Source: Primula veris
Taxonomy: Eukaryota > Streptophyta > Magnoliopsida > Ericales > Primulaceae
Reading direction: 5' to 3'
DNA length: 64,000 nucleotides
Assembly: GCA_963682055.1 (NCBI GenBank)
Contig: OY821749.1
Location: forward strand, 19,976,631-20,040,630
Shown in pieces: positions 22,270 to 34,035 of the stretch. The notes beneath the pieces were generated by a model. It did not search any database. It saw only the letters and a program-made list of their open reading frames with translations, and was not told the DNA's origin. Both the position numbers and the translations under genes were made by a program. The number at the start of each line of letters is the position of its first letter. Positions within the stretch are counted from its first letter, which is position 1.

Positions 22270-22600
22270 ATAATTTGCACTTTGTGATCCCTATTAGACA
22301 CTGAGTGACGTGTTAAGGAGCCCACATTGGAGTCTCTAGCAAGAGGAAAGAAGAAGTACGAGCCACCAAGTTATATGTCAATTGGAACTGCAATCGAGCA
22401 GCTTCTTGAAGTTAAACAACTAATTGGAGAAGGAGAAGGAGCATTCAACGAAGATACAAGTTATGCTGGTTCTGCAAGACTTAATAGTGAAGATCAAACC
22501 GTAGTTTCTGGGTTGATGAAGCAATTAATTAACTGCCTTGTTATAGTGGTGAAACTCTTATGTTATAGTTCCCCATAAGACACTTAACAATCTATTTAAA
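22270..22600 (+). pseudogene. DPH5: Diphthine methyl ester synthase (DPH5) fragment
   Basis: The frame at about 22303-22530 reads RVKEPTLESLARGKKKYEPP, then TAIEQLLEV, then LNSEDQTVVSGLMKQL. This matches, from memory, the C-terminal half of eukaryotic DPH5, which methylates the modified histidine of elongation factor 2 during diphthamide synthesis. Upstream, HTLC then an in-frame TGA replaces the expected segment; downstream, NCLVIVVK resembles HCLVIVGK but the sequence that should follow MKQL is missing and the end is lost. So it is a broken, partial copy. Neither flanking exons nor a poly(A) tail settle whether it arose by retroposition or duplication. Confidence 0.7.
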
Positions 22601-24955
22601 GGTTGGAAAAAACTCCTAGTAGTTACCTAATAAATTAACTACTACTTTAGAAGCCTCCTCAAGACTCAAGATGAGCTTTTGCATTCTTCTTATTTATTTA
22701 TTTTTCTTTTAAGAAGTTTTTAAGTTTTCAGAATCCATAGGAGCTACATTAGAAGTCCCTTCTAGTGCAGACATATTTTCTTTATTCTACAAAGAACATG
22801 TAAAAACAATACTTGACTCAAAAGCTTTACCATGTGGGGATAGAATAGAGGGAGTGAGTAGGTCACCTCCTTGGCTCCTTGTGCTGTTGATTCTTATTGC
22901 TAGTTGCTAGTCTACATTTGTGAATACTTGAGCCAACTGACAAAAGTGCATATTTACGTTATAATTGCTGCAATTTTTGTTATAGATTCTACACGAAATT
23001 AGGGAACAAACACTGCTGCAACTACTCATGAATGCAGAATGCATATGTACACACTTGTGACCTATGTATTTGGTCGATTCTTATTTCTTGTTGGCTTGTT
23101 GCCACTTAACACTGAGAATTTTAGCAACCGACAAAACGACACATTAATATAATGTTTGCAGCAATATTTGTCATCTGCGTTTCTCCACAAAATTAGTCGG
23201 CAGGCACTGCTACTGCTACTGATGAATGAGCATGTAAACCGTCTCTCTAGTGCGTGCAATGTCAGCTCGAGTCACACAACTCAAATCTCTTGATTGTGCA
23301 TTTGGGTAAACACACTTTTGGCTTTATTTACTCATGATTTGATTTTTTTGTCATCACACCAAAAAAGTACTGGAAAAAAAAAAAAAAAAAAAAACAATGT
23401 ACGTCACCTCTTTTTGTCAACCAAAACCGACTTCAACATGTTCAGAACTAAATCTCGCAACTATATAGAATAGAGTAAGAGATCAATGACAAGTGATAGC
23501 ATCTAGCTTAGAAGCATTAGCGATCCAATAAGCTGTCATATGTACGCATAGTATATGAGCCAATTCAAACCGTATGGAGAATCGATTGAGCCTACTATTA
23601 CTTTTGTATCCTACTAAAATTTAGATTCTCGAACCAGAGTTTCAGCAAACAGAACAACTTTGTGAAGAGGAATGGTGTCTCAAACCACAGGGATAGTGGG
23701 CTAATGATATATTGACTCCGCATACGTACACTCCGACTTCACATGCCAAGAAGCCAAAAATGATGATATATCAAACTTGTCAGGATGTCAATGAGTTTTT
23801 TTATTTATTTTGGTTTTGTACAGCGTAATTTTCTTAGACAAGATAACCTGTCATTAATTACTTGTGTCCGTGCAACAAATTAGAGCAATGGTACTTAAAT
23901 AAAGCGTCGCCGCCCTATGCCTAGTTATACTTTTAACTTTGGTAGAAAATTTCAATGTTTCCACAGCTAATTTTTGTATCAGGCTAAAATTATAAGCCTG
24001 TAGTTGATGATCGACATAGAAATTGGCTTCCAGACCGAGTTTTGAGTCTACACATTACTACATTATTAGGCTGGAAAAGTTAAACTCTAGGCCCAAATAG
24101 GGAATTACACCGTAAAATGAGAATATTAGTGGTATATTACCTTTTAAAAAAAATTAAATGGAGGTCCTGAACTTTAAAAACTGTTTTTAAGGTTAAAAAA
24201 TAACTTATAATCTATACGGAAAACATGGTCGGTTTCAGAGTTTTGGGTGCTGTAGGTTACAAATAATACGAGGCTCTTTTTTCTTCTTTAATAATTTTTT
24301 AGATTTGTTACTTTAAAAAAGAGCACGTCTTTTCATAATGTATGTAATATATTGGATCATAAAATATCTTACTTTTGAAACTATAAGACTAAAGTGAGAT
24401 AAATATGTGATTAAATTCAAAAATTAACCACTACGAGGTTTTAAACCTTGTGTAGTTTCAGCAGGATTTGCTCGTTATGATGGCTAACCATACTGGACAA
24501 TAGTGTTTATATAGAAAAAAATTAACAATAAAATATATAAAATTGGGGACTTCTAAATCGTATGTTCTTTGAGGGTGTAGGTCGGTGATTTTTGGGTCTA
24601 CTCCTAAAACCGGTCCCAACGGTAAATATATTAAAATATAGAAAATAGGTTAAAATTTGATTTTAAACTTAAAAAATATATTATAATCTACACGATAAAG
24701 ATATCAATGTGTAAAAAAGCAAGTTAAAAGTTTTTTTTTTAGTTCTTTTTAGTATTTGTTTGAATTATTAAGTAAAAAAAAAATAGCAAAAGGTTACGAA
24801 AATAATATATATTTTTATCATTTGTAATCTGGCATACAATTAAAAATATTATGAGAATAGTATATGAACAAAAATATTATTGAAAGATGAATTTCAACCA
24901 ATGAACCCGGTACGATCTACTATACTATTCCATACAAAATGCAAAAATATGAACC
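22601..24955. other. AT-rich intergenic DNA
   Basis: No gene supported. A phrase with ACACACTTGTNANCTATNTNT at about 21961 recurs near 23050, hinting at a dispersed repeat. A poly(A) run lies at about 23371-23394. Confidence 0.4.
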
Positions 24956-24966
24956 CCCACCACCAC
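24956..24966. repeat. Target-site duplication of the MITE at 24967 (left copy)
   Basis: CCCACCACCAC, repeated at 25338-25348. The true duplication may be 9 bp, since the triplet repeat blurs the border. Confidence 0.6.
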
Positions 24967-25337
24967 GGAAGCGGTGTGCCTGGCTCTGAGTCTCAGAGTC
25001 CAAAATTGCTAATAAAACGCTCAATTTTATTTTAATTGTCTTTGATTTTTAAAGTCAAAATTATGTAAAATTTGCATAAACTTACAAATATGAAAATAAA
25101 CAACAAGCAACATTTTGTATCTATATATTATTATATTTACATATACATATTTATAATATGTATGTATACTACATAGATAATATTCAAAATTTTCAAATAA
25201 TAGTTATAACTTGATTTCATTGAATTATGTAAGTTTTACATAATTTTGTCTTTAAAAATCAAAAACAATTAAAATAAAATTGACTGTTTTATTAGCAATT
25301 TTGGACTCTGAGTGACTTAGAGTTAGACACACTGCTT
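24967..25337. mobile_element. 371-bp MITE with long TIRs, Mutator-like
   Basis: Left end AAGCGGTGTGCCTGGCTCTG and right end reversed AAGCAGTGTGTCTAACTCTA; both continue into CAGAGTCCAAAATTGCTAAT and TCAATTTTATTTTAATTG. The arms pair over more than 100 bases, leaving a small AT-rich loop. Flanked by an 9-11 base direct repeat, consistent with Mutator-type insertion. Confidence 0.75.
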
Positions 25338-25390
25338 CCCACCACCACACCTTTTACACAGCTAATTATTTTTTTTTATAATATAACATA

Positions 25391-25633
25391 CTCTGTCCGT
25401 CCTATAATAATAAATTATTACGAAACTACATGTTAAATTTGACCGGATAATAACTTGTGTGAAAATTATTGAAATACAAAATTTCAAAAATCTAATAATA
25501 TAATTGAACTTTTGAACTGTATGATTAAATTATATTTTTAAAAAAATTATTTCGACAATTTTTACACATGTTATTGTCCAGTCAAATTTAGCATGTGGTT
25601 TCGGAATGAACTATTATTTTGAGACGAAGAGAG
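25391..25633. mobile_element. Stowaway-like MITE
   Basis: TA on both sides (25389-25390, 25634-25635). Left CTCTGTCCGTCC, right reversed CTCTCTTCGTCTC. Inner arms ATTACGAAACTACATG and CATGTGGTTTCGGAATGA pair. Confidence 0.75.
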
Positions 25634-25733
25634 TAATAATATTGTTGCATTGAAAACATGACATGAAGATATAAGTTTTTTGCGGTGTACTGTCCCAAAA
25701 ATGTGTGAAATCGTATATCAATCTGAACTAATG

Positions 25734-25971
25734 CTCAATCCGTTCCCATTTAATTGTCCATTACGAAACTACATGCAATTTTGACCGGCTTATAACTTGT
25801 ATCAAAATTGTTGAAATTAATTTTTTTTTTAAATATAATCAAGAAATTTAACATTTGAACTAAATAATCAACTTTTGAAAATTTTCATTCCGACGATTTT
25901 GATACAAGTTATTGGCCAATCAAAATTGCACGTAGTTTCGTAGTGAATAATTAAATAAGAACGGATGGAAT
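25734..25971. mobile_element. Stowaway-like MITE
   Basis: Left CTCAATCCGTTCCCATTTAA, right reversed TTCCATCCGTTCTTATTTAA. Arms continue as TTACGAAACTACATGCAATT and its partner. Same family as the copies at 5123 and 25391. Confidence 0.75.
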
Positions 25972-26394
25972 AATATAGTAGTTATCTAGCCTTTTTGAAA
26001 TTTGATTTCATTTTATTTCTTTTTCGTTATGGCAGATTCTGCATTATTATCGCTCAGTGTGAGCGAGTGTTGGTGATATGAAGATCAAGCACGAGCAGTA
26101 AACAAAGTATTATAAATTCACACAGGTTCTCCATAAATAAATGTACAAAATGAAAATCGTATAATACATAATGCATTATGTACCGCGATCAATGTATATT
26201 GTATATAATGTTACTTTTTAGTTGTGACTTACAGGCTACAATTTTCACATTCATGAGTCATGACAAAATAGTGCTAGAAGACTAACGAATAGTAAGTATT
26301 GTGCAATTTTTTAATAAATGCATTATGCATGGTGTTGAAAAGATTATAGTCGTCAATTTTTTAATAAATGTATGAAAAAGATTCCTAATTTATT
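25972..26394. other. Intergenic DNA, no gene seen
   Basis: A phrase with CAATTTTTTAATAAATG is repeated at about 26303 and 26354. Otherwise featureless. Confidence 0.4.
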
Positions 26395-26399
26395 AATAT

Positions 26400-26613
26400 T
26401 GTTGTGAGTCTTATTAACTCAGTATATATATTATATAGGAGACAGAGAGAGAACATAGAGAGAGGGAACAATATGTTTTTATTCATCAGAATGTATCAAT
26501 ACAAGGAGACCCTAACCTTCTTTATATACTAGAGGTTAGGGTTATACAAGCAAGAAAGCCCAACTTAGGCCCACTATGAGTAAGGCCCAATAGTCCAATA
26601 ATAATCTACAACA
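26400..26613 (-). repeat. 3' LTR of the outer Copia element
   Basis: TGTTGTGAGTC..CTACAACA on the plus strand. Followed by CTCCCCATTT, which on the minus strand is a short polypurine tract just before the LTR. Confidence 0.9.
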
Positions 26614-27122
26614 CTCCCCATTTGGACGTCTTGAATTCTTCGTCTTCATGCAGTCGATCTGAGTCGAGTTCATTCGCAGTGCTAAACACATAAAAACCTT
26701 AGGGCCGAAAAACCCAGTGTGGGACAAAACCGGTACCTAGGAGAAACTGTGTAGCCGAATGATATAGGCCGAAATATCATGTAAGTAACTAACCACAAAA
26801 CAGTGTGCCTCATCAAAACCTTGACAGAGCAAACCCAATGGGAAAATCTCTGATCGAAGGAAAAAGAGTGCAACCGTGATAGTAGTAGGGGATCAACCAC
26901 AAAACAGGTGCCTCATCAAAACCTTGCTAGAGTAAACCCAGTGGGAAAAACCTCTAGTCGAAGGACAAAAGAGTACACAGTGGTAAGAAGTATACAACAG
27001 GATACTCCCCCTAATTTCGGCAATCTTAAGTGAGGTATGATGGGAACGTGTCTCGCTAAAAACCTTGCCAAGGAAAACCCAGTAGGAAAAAACCTTGGTC
27101 TAAGGACAAAAAGAGTACACGA

Positions 27123-27440
27123 GCATGCGATTGGATGCTCCCCCTCACTTGCACACGACAGGGTGCGAAGATTTCAACTAAGTAGTAATTAGTGCAATAA
27201 GCATTCACCTGGATGCTCCCCCTCACTTGCACACGACAGGGTGTGAGAATTTCGACTAAGTAGTAATTAGTACAATAAGCATTCACCTGGATGCTCCCCC
27301 TCACTTGCACACGATTGGGTGCAAAGATTTCATATTCCAAGAAAGAGTACGAGCATTCGACTGGATGCCCCATTTACTTGCACACGACTGTATGCAAGAA
27401 AATATAACGTGGAATAAAACGAGCATTCGACAGGATGCTC
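27123..27440 (-). repeat. Tandem repeats in the 3' part of the outer Copia element
   Basis: GCATTC or GCATGC followed by GGATGCTCCCCCTCACTTGC and ACACGAC begins at 27123, 27201, 27279, 27353 and 27423 (spacing 78, 78, 74, 70). Non-coding; lies between the RNase H remnant and the 3' LTR. Confidence 0.85.
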
Positions 27441-27665
27441 TTAAACTTCATATGTGAAGATTTATTTCGGCAAGAAATGCTAAATAGCATAATCTAGTTA
27501 TGTCGCTCTTGATCGATAACAACAAGTTGTCCTCAAATAAGATAAATGTTTTATCTGGATCGTGAGACAGAACATATGTAATTCAAATATGGCTAATACG
27601 AGCTCGAAGCCATATACACTCTCTAGTCGTCTCATAGAGCACGAGTAGATCAGAATGATTCGTTT
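27410..27665 (-). pseudogene. RNase H remnant of the outer Copia pol
   Basis: Minus-strand reading gives TRALYETTRECIWLR and then ILFEDNLLLSIK. These fit the Copia RNase H order (ALYEASRECVWLR-like, then the EDN motif) but with stops and several substitutions. Confidence 0.6.
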
Positions 27666-29579
27666 GGAGTCATTACAAGACTTTCAAGATATTGCCTTAT
27701 TCCTAATGGTAAAGACAGACCATGTTAGAAATATCCCTTATGCGGGTCTGATAAGTAACCGGTATCGGTATAACCGAAAAAGTGTTGCGTTAATTTGAGT
27801 ACCGAAGGAGGTAGGTACACTCGATGACGCAAATGGGATAAACTAGCCCACTTCCAAAATTACCATAAGGTAAGGGAATGTGTCTTTAGTGCCATTTCGA
27901 TGGCAGCGTGTTAGCGCGATGTTGTGTCGAGCTATACCATTCACAACAGACGAGATGTTCGTCCTAGCACATTAGACCAAGTACAATGATGCGCTTATTG
28001 TACTTAGATATGAACATTATGGTTCAATATCTCTTCATCGTCTCATCAGGGACGGACTGGGTCTATATCAATGTCTAGTGATCGAACGATCATGGGAGAA
28101 TCTGACGACTCAGCGTCATGATGACTACAACGTCATAACACCTTCTAGGTGTATTCTGAATCATGGACTTAGATTCAATCTTTACAGGACTCGATCATCA
28201 GGCCGAGTCACTACCGTTTCTTCCCAAGATCTTTCATCTCGAAGGCAAATCCAAAAAAAATGGATCACGTAATAAAACACGCAAGGGCATAATACTTGTT
28301 CAAGTATCCCAAGCTAATCAAATACTCATTTAGGCGGGTATACCACATCCGCTCGGATTATATTAATCCATATAGTGAACCTCTCATTAAATTGAGATCG
28401 TGTTCCGTGGTCAGAAACTACTTGATTCAAGCATTATGAAGTCACACAGGGACCTTCATCCACATCTCTAGTCTAAATCCCCACAGAGATAAGATTGTGA
28501 CCACAATCACATGCTACATAATCAGTTTTCCGGAAACTACTAAACTGATAAAGTAGAGGACTGTTATAATGTCCATTACGAAGAAATCAACCATCTCGTA
28601 ATCAATTCCAAGGTGTGAGAGAAGCCTTGCACTACTAGGCGAGCATTCTACAATCTCATTATTCTCATCACTCTTCCTTACGAATAACCAAATAAACAAA
28701 CTCGTTTAACATTGGTGGTGTTGGAGCTACAGGTCCGAACACACTTTCGTTAAGAAGTCTACTTGGATTGTAAGTTTCCATTAGTACAGTCTATTCTCCG
28801 TTGACTTCAGGCAACGGTACATGGTTCCCTGTCATAATTTGTTCATATTATCAGTCGTCACCGAATATATGAACAAGTAATCAATGACAGTCCTGTTTCG
28901 CTTCAATATCGTCTAAAATATCATGATCGACAGATATTTCAAGATTCTTAGGATGAGGAGGAAATCACACATCTCCTTGATCCTTTATAATCTCGTGCGA
29001 CAAACGAGTTTCAGTTCACCACCTCTGGGGCTGAACGAATTAAGAACCGGTCAACTTCCTCGTATCTTGGGAAGGACGACAGACTGACGGCCGACGGCAG
29101 CGTCCTTTGCTTGGCGGGTTCGGCCAAAGCAACGCGTTACGACAGGAACACGGCGTCCGACAGGGACGTCTATCCTTGCAAGCATTTTGCAGTAGGTATA
29201 AATGATCTCGTGACATCTCATAAAGTCATTAAATGCGTCTGGCATTTAGTTAGACTTGAGGGAGTCTATGCACTTACTTATCACTAAGTGCAGTTTTGGG
29301 GATCAAGCTAAGACTGAGTGGGTTATGCCACGTTACTTCACGTCGTTCCTTATCAACGGTAACGTGCAAATCTCCCCCTAATGACGGGGAGAACAGCCTT
29401 AGCGATGTCACTTTCGCATATCATGCGGTAAAGAGATCGCTTGCCAAGGTTACTCTATCAAATGATAGGCAGGGGATTCATAATCGACTTATGTCCCTTT
29501 CAGAGGTCCATATTTTGAACGCTATAGCGGCTCAATCAAAATATTAATTAATCACTCTAAACACGCGTTAACATGAGAC
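27666..29579 (-). pseudogene. Decayed internal region, probable reverse transcriptase part
   Basis: Lies between the integrase and RNase H remnants and so should hold the reverse transcriptase, but no motif survives well enough for me to name it by eye. No other gene is seen. Confidence 0.4.
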
Positions 29580-29930
29580 TTCTGGCTCATAACCAATAAA
29601 CAGCTGGTACGCATATGGTGTTTGAGTGTCTATGGGCCTCATGACGGACTAATGCAGCAAAATAGCATAATTCCACACGGAAATATAAATCTTGGTGCGC
29701 AAGACCAAGAAATACGTGCAATCATTTGCAGTCGCATCATCAAAATTTCCGTGAGTCCATTTGGGTCTGAACATAATCGACAGGATGTTCAATTTCAATT
29801 TCCAAACTCAAGTAATTCAAATCGAAATTTCGATTTTTACTCTTCGGAATTATCAAGTCGACTAGACTTTTCAGGATAATCCGGATCATGAGCCATCAAC
29901 TTAATGATAGGGCTAAAAGTTTGGGAAATA
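29580..29930 (-). pseudogene. Integrase remnant of the outer Copia pol
   Basis: Translating the minus strand in pieces gives EHPVDYVQTQM, then ISVWNYAILL, then TPYAYQL. These align by eye with a Copia integrase stretch that contains HTQNG, then SAWGHAILHAA, then RPTAYH. Frame changes and stops are frequent. Confidence 0.55.
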
Positions 29931-30616
29931 CTGCATTTCTGTGGACAACAATAATCATGTGACCTATTGTCGATGCATCAACCATAACCATTTATATTTA
30001 TGGTCCGTCTTATGGTTGGATAAGTCCACAATAACTCCTTCAATTCTTTACAAGAATTCTACGAGTCGATTTCGTGATCTTTACACATACTAGTCTTTCA
30101 AAGTGAGCATTAGTGGCATGGATTTCGGATTAATCACGAAATATATCCTCAAAGAGAATCCAAATGCGATGCGATTATAAATCAAGCATCGTCTTTTGAC
30201 CCGGGAATATCTCATCCGGTCAATGCCACAATATCAAAATGCTCTTATCAATCGACGACAGACGAATGATAGTACAGACAATCATGTCTTAGCATCTACA
30301 TCATTTATCATTTCGACGACAGGCGAAATGATAAGTTAACTTTAAATGCTTTAAAGAATGTGGTAGCAACCACTTGAAAGACATTTAAACTCCTCTAAAA
30401 TACGTTTTTGGTCGTATTGAATGGAGGCTATGTAAAGAAATTTCAATTCTTTTATGAGCTATTACCAGATAACGCTGGTTTTCTCGAATATTTTATAACT
30501 CAACAAGGTACGACAGGACCTATAGGAGTATAACGCCTCATATTTGACAAATCAATTTGGCTTTACCAAAGATTTCGATTTGGAACGACAGGTCCAGAAT
30601 CGTTGTCACTGAGTAC

Positions 30617-31876
30617 TGTTGGTCCGTAGGAGTCTAAACCTTAGAGGGGGGGGGGGTGAATAAGGTTTTCGTACGTTTTTCGCGGAATTAAAACTATGGG
30701 TATTTAACTAAGTTAATTAGTGATATTTATAACCTAAACTCTTTTGTTACCAAATTAACGCTAAAATGATCTAAGCAAGCAATAAATATAAGCGATAAAT
30801 GAATATGGAAAGTAAAAGTTAAGGGAAAGAAATAACGCAAAATTTATAGAGGTTCGGCAAACCGCGCCTACGTCCTCTCCTCGGTATTTTCACTACCGAG
30901 TGTTTCACTAAAAATCTTCGTTTCAAGGTTACACCTTAACGATCTTAATCAACCGATTACGCTCCCCCTCACTATATGAGTATCCCGAATAAATGACCTA
31001 GAGCTTTTAAGCTACACTTGCTTAAAAGCCTCTACCCAATTCACTCGCTCACTAATGAGTTTATAAAATACTCTTTTACAAGTTTGATTTCGAATCGCTC
31101 ACTAACAAATATTATCTCGATGTTTATAAGATTACTATAAGAATATACTCGAGAATATTTTTGATTACAAGTGAGAAATAAGTAGTATAAGCTTGAAGGA
31201 TTTTCTTGTAAGAATTGCTTAAAAGTTGTGAATGCTTGGATGAGCTTCTTCAAAGTGTTTTGGGGCTTTTGTAGAGTCACAAAGGTGCAGCAATAAATTT
31301 CAGACCGTTGCTGGTTGGTGAGTTCATTCAATGCTGTTTTTGCAGCAGTTCGCCCCATTTTCAGGAATAGCTTAAAAGCTGGATTTTGAAATTCTACAGA
31401 AACGATCGGTCGTTTCTGAAAAACGATCGGTCGTTTTTCAATTGGACTTACTGGACAAAATGTGCACTGAAACGATCGGTCGTTTCAGATTAATGATCGG
31501 TCGTTTTTGCTGAGTGCTCACTGGAAGAAATCATCAATAAAACGATCGGTCGTTTTATTATGGCGATCGGTCGTTTTTGTCCTATGCTCACTGGAAGGAT
31601 TTTTCGTATGTATGATCGATCGTTTAGGGTTGATCAGTCGTTTTTTGTTGTTCTGGGTTATTTTCGGTTTGCTCGACAAACTTCGAAACCCCGTAACTAA
31701 TTCGTTCCAACTCCGATTTAGGTTCCGCTTGAACCAATGGCTTCGTAATTACGCATTCAATCATTTAAACCCTTTAACACACTCGATAAAAGATTAGTAC
31801 GCAAAACGAGCTTTTATCATGTTTTACAAATATTGTTATCATCAAAATAATCGATTAGAAGAAACTACGTTCAACA
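30617..31876 (-). repeat. 3' LTR of the Sirevirus-like element (1260 bp)
   Basis: TGTTGGTCCG..GTTCAACA on the plus strand. Against the other LTR it has 11 instead of 8 G in the run near 30645 and two base changes (AAAATTTA/AAGATTTA, GATCTTAATC/GAGCTTAATC). The identical short frames at 31041-31358 and 31507-31797 repeat in the other LTR and are not genes. Confidence 0.95.
31398..31650. repeat. Palindromic motif cluster in the 3' LTR
   Basis: AAACGATCGGTCGTTT or a close variant occurs eight times, in four pairs, each pair followed by a phrase with GTGCTCACTGGAAG or TTACTGGACAAAATGTGCAC. Known: Sirevirus LTRs carry clustered palindromic repeats in the regulatory part. An identical set is in the other LTR (39838-40090). 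Confidence 0.85.
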
Positions 31877-31877
31877 A

Positions 31878-31890
31878 TCTCTCCCTTTTT
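31878..31890 (-). promoter_or_regulatory. Polypurine tract of the Sirevirus-like element
   Basis: Minus-strand AAAAAGGGAGAGA immediately before the 3' LTR start TGTTGAACG; the primer for plus-strand DNA synthesis. Confidence 0.8.
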
Positions 31891-32414
31891 GATGATGACA
31901 AAATATTGACTTCAACATACTATAAGCTCTTTTTGTTTAAACAAATATAACGGAAATGTATAGATGACGCTTTACTTAGATAAAAGTTTTTAGAGAAAAA
32001 GCAAGTAAATGTCATAACATCCGATTTTAAAACGACGTATAAACAAGCTAAACGATTAGGGATTATGAAGATCTATATGCAAGCGAAAAATTGGCCATAG
32101 TTTTGCCTAAAAAAGGTCAATCGCCACAAAAGAAAAACAATATATATAATCCAATCAACTAGCAAACTATGCGCACTAAATGCAATAATATCAAATAAGG
32201 TTCAAACGCATAGTTAAAATCGCAATCATATAAACAAGAGCAAATGTAAGAAGAAACGCATCATAATAATCAAGTAAAACCGTTTCCTACTTATTACATC
32301 AAAAACAACTTGTTCAACTCAAAGGAAATAGAAATACAACGCAAAGAGAAAAACAATAGAGAGGTATTTCTCCCCCTTTGACATCATCAAAAAACAAAAA
32401 AATAATATAACCGC
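31891..32414 (-). other. 3' untranslated region of the Sirevirus-like element
   Basis: Non-coding stretch between the stop of the extra ORF and the polypurine tract. Nothing distinctive seen. Confidence 0.5.
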
Positions 32415-33731
32415 CTAGTCGCGGTGGGAAGTAGCATCATCCTCTTCGTCTTCGTCATTGTTAGGACCGGCAAAGTCGGGAAAATAACCATGGAACCTTG
32501 CCCGTTGCTCGTTGCTTAACCTTTCGATTTCGTCCATATCTTCTTGACTAGGATGCATGGATCGAAACATGCATCGTTGAAGTCGCGCATTCTGATATTG
32601 ATCAATATAGAGATCGTTGTAGAATTGTTCGGTGCGTGGAGGAAGAGTCGAAGATCCTACTTTAGCTTTTCCGCGACCTCGAGAGGGACGGGAGGAGGTA
32701 GGGATATCGGTGGGAGGGAGAGACTCGGAGGAGAATTCCTCATGAGCGATTTGAGGTGTCGGTTTAGGGCCGACGTATTCTTCCTCTTCGGGGGAAAGAG
32801 GAGTATAGCCGGGGCCGGATACCCGCTTACCGGACCAAGTTATGGACTTGTCGGTATTGTTGAATTTTATGGACATTTGGGAAAGATAGGAAGTGTCCCA
32901 AATGTGCTTATCCTTATTTTTGAACAATGTTCCACCGGGAACGAGATTTAAGTCCTTCAAAATGGCCGAAATTAAGGCACCGTAAGGTAACCCATTCTTG
33001 GACTTTGTTTTAAGCGAGTCCATCTTAAAGAAAATGAGGGATGCAAAGTCAAGGCGGACTCGGCGATGGATACACCCAAGAAGAAAGATGTACTCATTAG
33101 TAACATCCGTAAAGTTGGAGGTGTGTGGGAGTACGATATGAGAGAGAATGTGGTAGGCTAGTTTATTACGGAATAGAAGGCCATGGGCTTTGCTAGAGCG
33201 GTTGTTATGGGCCGGATGAAAAATTTCATCTTTAAGATCATTGAAGTTTTCGATCTCTAGAGTTTCACAAAGTTCCTTGCTAGACTCATAGAAACCGCCG
33301 CTATCTAGACGTAAGAGAGTTCGTAAACGGTCTATACCGTAAACGAATTGTTGTCCGTTAAAGGATGAACGCAAACGGAGTGCGTCATCGGAGTCCCTAT
33401 CTAGAACTAGATGATAATAGAATTCATAGACATTCTCTTTATAAAAGGGCTCTTTGAGAGTAAGAAGGGTATCAAGTTTGTAAAAGCTTAAGTCTATCAT
33501 AAGAGCGGAAAACCGTTCACGAAAAAGAGGCATGTCTAGAGTGAAGTTGGTCAATATACCTCTTGTACCCATTTCGGGTGGATAGAGAGGAGGTAGAGGG
33601 CCGGAGCGAGAAGCGGAGGAAGAGCCGGTGCGTGGGGCACGAGGAATAGCCGGGCGGCGAGTGGGTGGAGGCACGATCTCGTCGTCATGCTCATCAACGA
33701 GGTTGAGTGAGGCTTTCTTTGTGCGAACCAT
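32415..33731 (-). CDS. Third ORF (so-called env-like ORF) of the Sirevirus-like element
   Basis: 438 codons, no stops. N-terminal 50 residues are basic and Pro/Ser-rich. Residues about 55-290 form a globular domain with FYYHLVL, then FVYGIDRLRTLLRL, then NGLPYGALISAIL; this layout resembles the plant domain annotated as putative plant transposon protein. The rest is Ser/Pro-rich and ends in an acidic run. Sirevirus third ORFs are often called envelope-like, yet I see no signal peptide and no hydrophobic membrane segment here, so a surface-glycoprotein role is not supported by the sequence. It is separated from pol by 420 bases that hold more palindromic motifs. Function unknown. Confidence 0.85.
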   Translation of the reverse strand: MVRTKKASLNLVDEHDDEIVPPPTRRPAIPRAPRTGSSSASRSGPLPPLYPPEMGTRGILTNFTLDMPLFRERFSALMIDLSFYKLDTLLTLKEPFYKENVYEFYYHLVLDRDSDDALRLRSSFNGQQFVYGIDRLRTLLRLDSGGFYESSKELCETLEIENFNDLKDEIFHPAHNNRSSKAHGLLFRNKLAYHILSHIVLPHTSNFTDVTNEYIFLLGCIHRRVRLDFASLIFFKMDSLKTKSKNGLPYGALISAILKDLNLVPGGTLFKNKDKHIWDTSYLSQMSIKFNNTDKSITWSGKRVSGPGYTPLSPEEEEYVGPKPTPQIAHEEFSSESLPPTDIPTSSRPSRGRGKAKVGSSTLPPRTEQFYNDLYIDQYQNARLQRCMFRSMHPSQEDMDEIERLSNEQRARFHGYFPDFAGPNNDEDEEDDATSHRD

Positions 33732-33879
33732 TTGATTGATTGGATAGAAAATTGGGTTTTGTTTGAGATTTTTGGGTGATTGGGAAAGGAGTGGACGAAT
33801 TTTGAGAGAGAGAAGAGATTAGGGTTTGAAATGAATTGGTTTTGGGGTTTGAAGAATGATTTTAAAAACTGACAAACAG

Positions 33880-34035
33880 AAAAACGATCGGTCGTTCTGG
33901 GATTCGATCGATCGAAATATAGCCAAATTCTTCCAGTGAGTGCAACATAAAAACGATCGGTCGTTTTTAAGGAACGATCGGTCGAATGTAATAAAACGAT
34001 CGGTCGTTTTTACAGACGATCGATCGACTGTAACA
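33880..34035 (-). repeat. Internal array of the LTR palindromic motif
   Basis: AACGATCGGTCGTTTT, GATCGGTCGAATG and GATCGATCGACTG type copies (about six) lie between pol and the third ORF. The linker TTCCAGTGAGTGCA is the reverse complement of the LTR linker TGCACTCACTGGAA, so this is an inverted relative of the LTR array. Confidence 0.8.

Noticed and set aside
28514..29879. Short frames in the outer Copia element as independent genes
   Set aside because: They sit in a decayed pol region; only frame-shifted remnants on the minus strand make sense.
31041..31797. Two frames in the LTR, repeated exactly at 39482-40238
   Set aside because: They are within LTRs, duplicated only because the LTRs are, and contain no recognisable domain.
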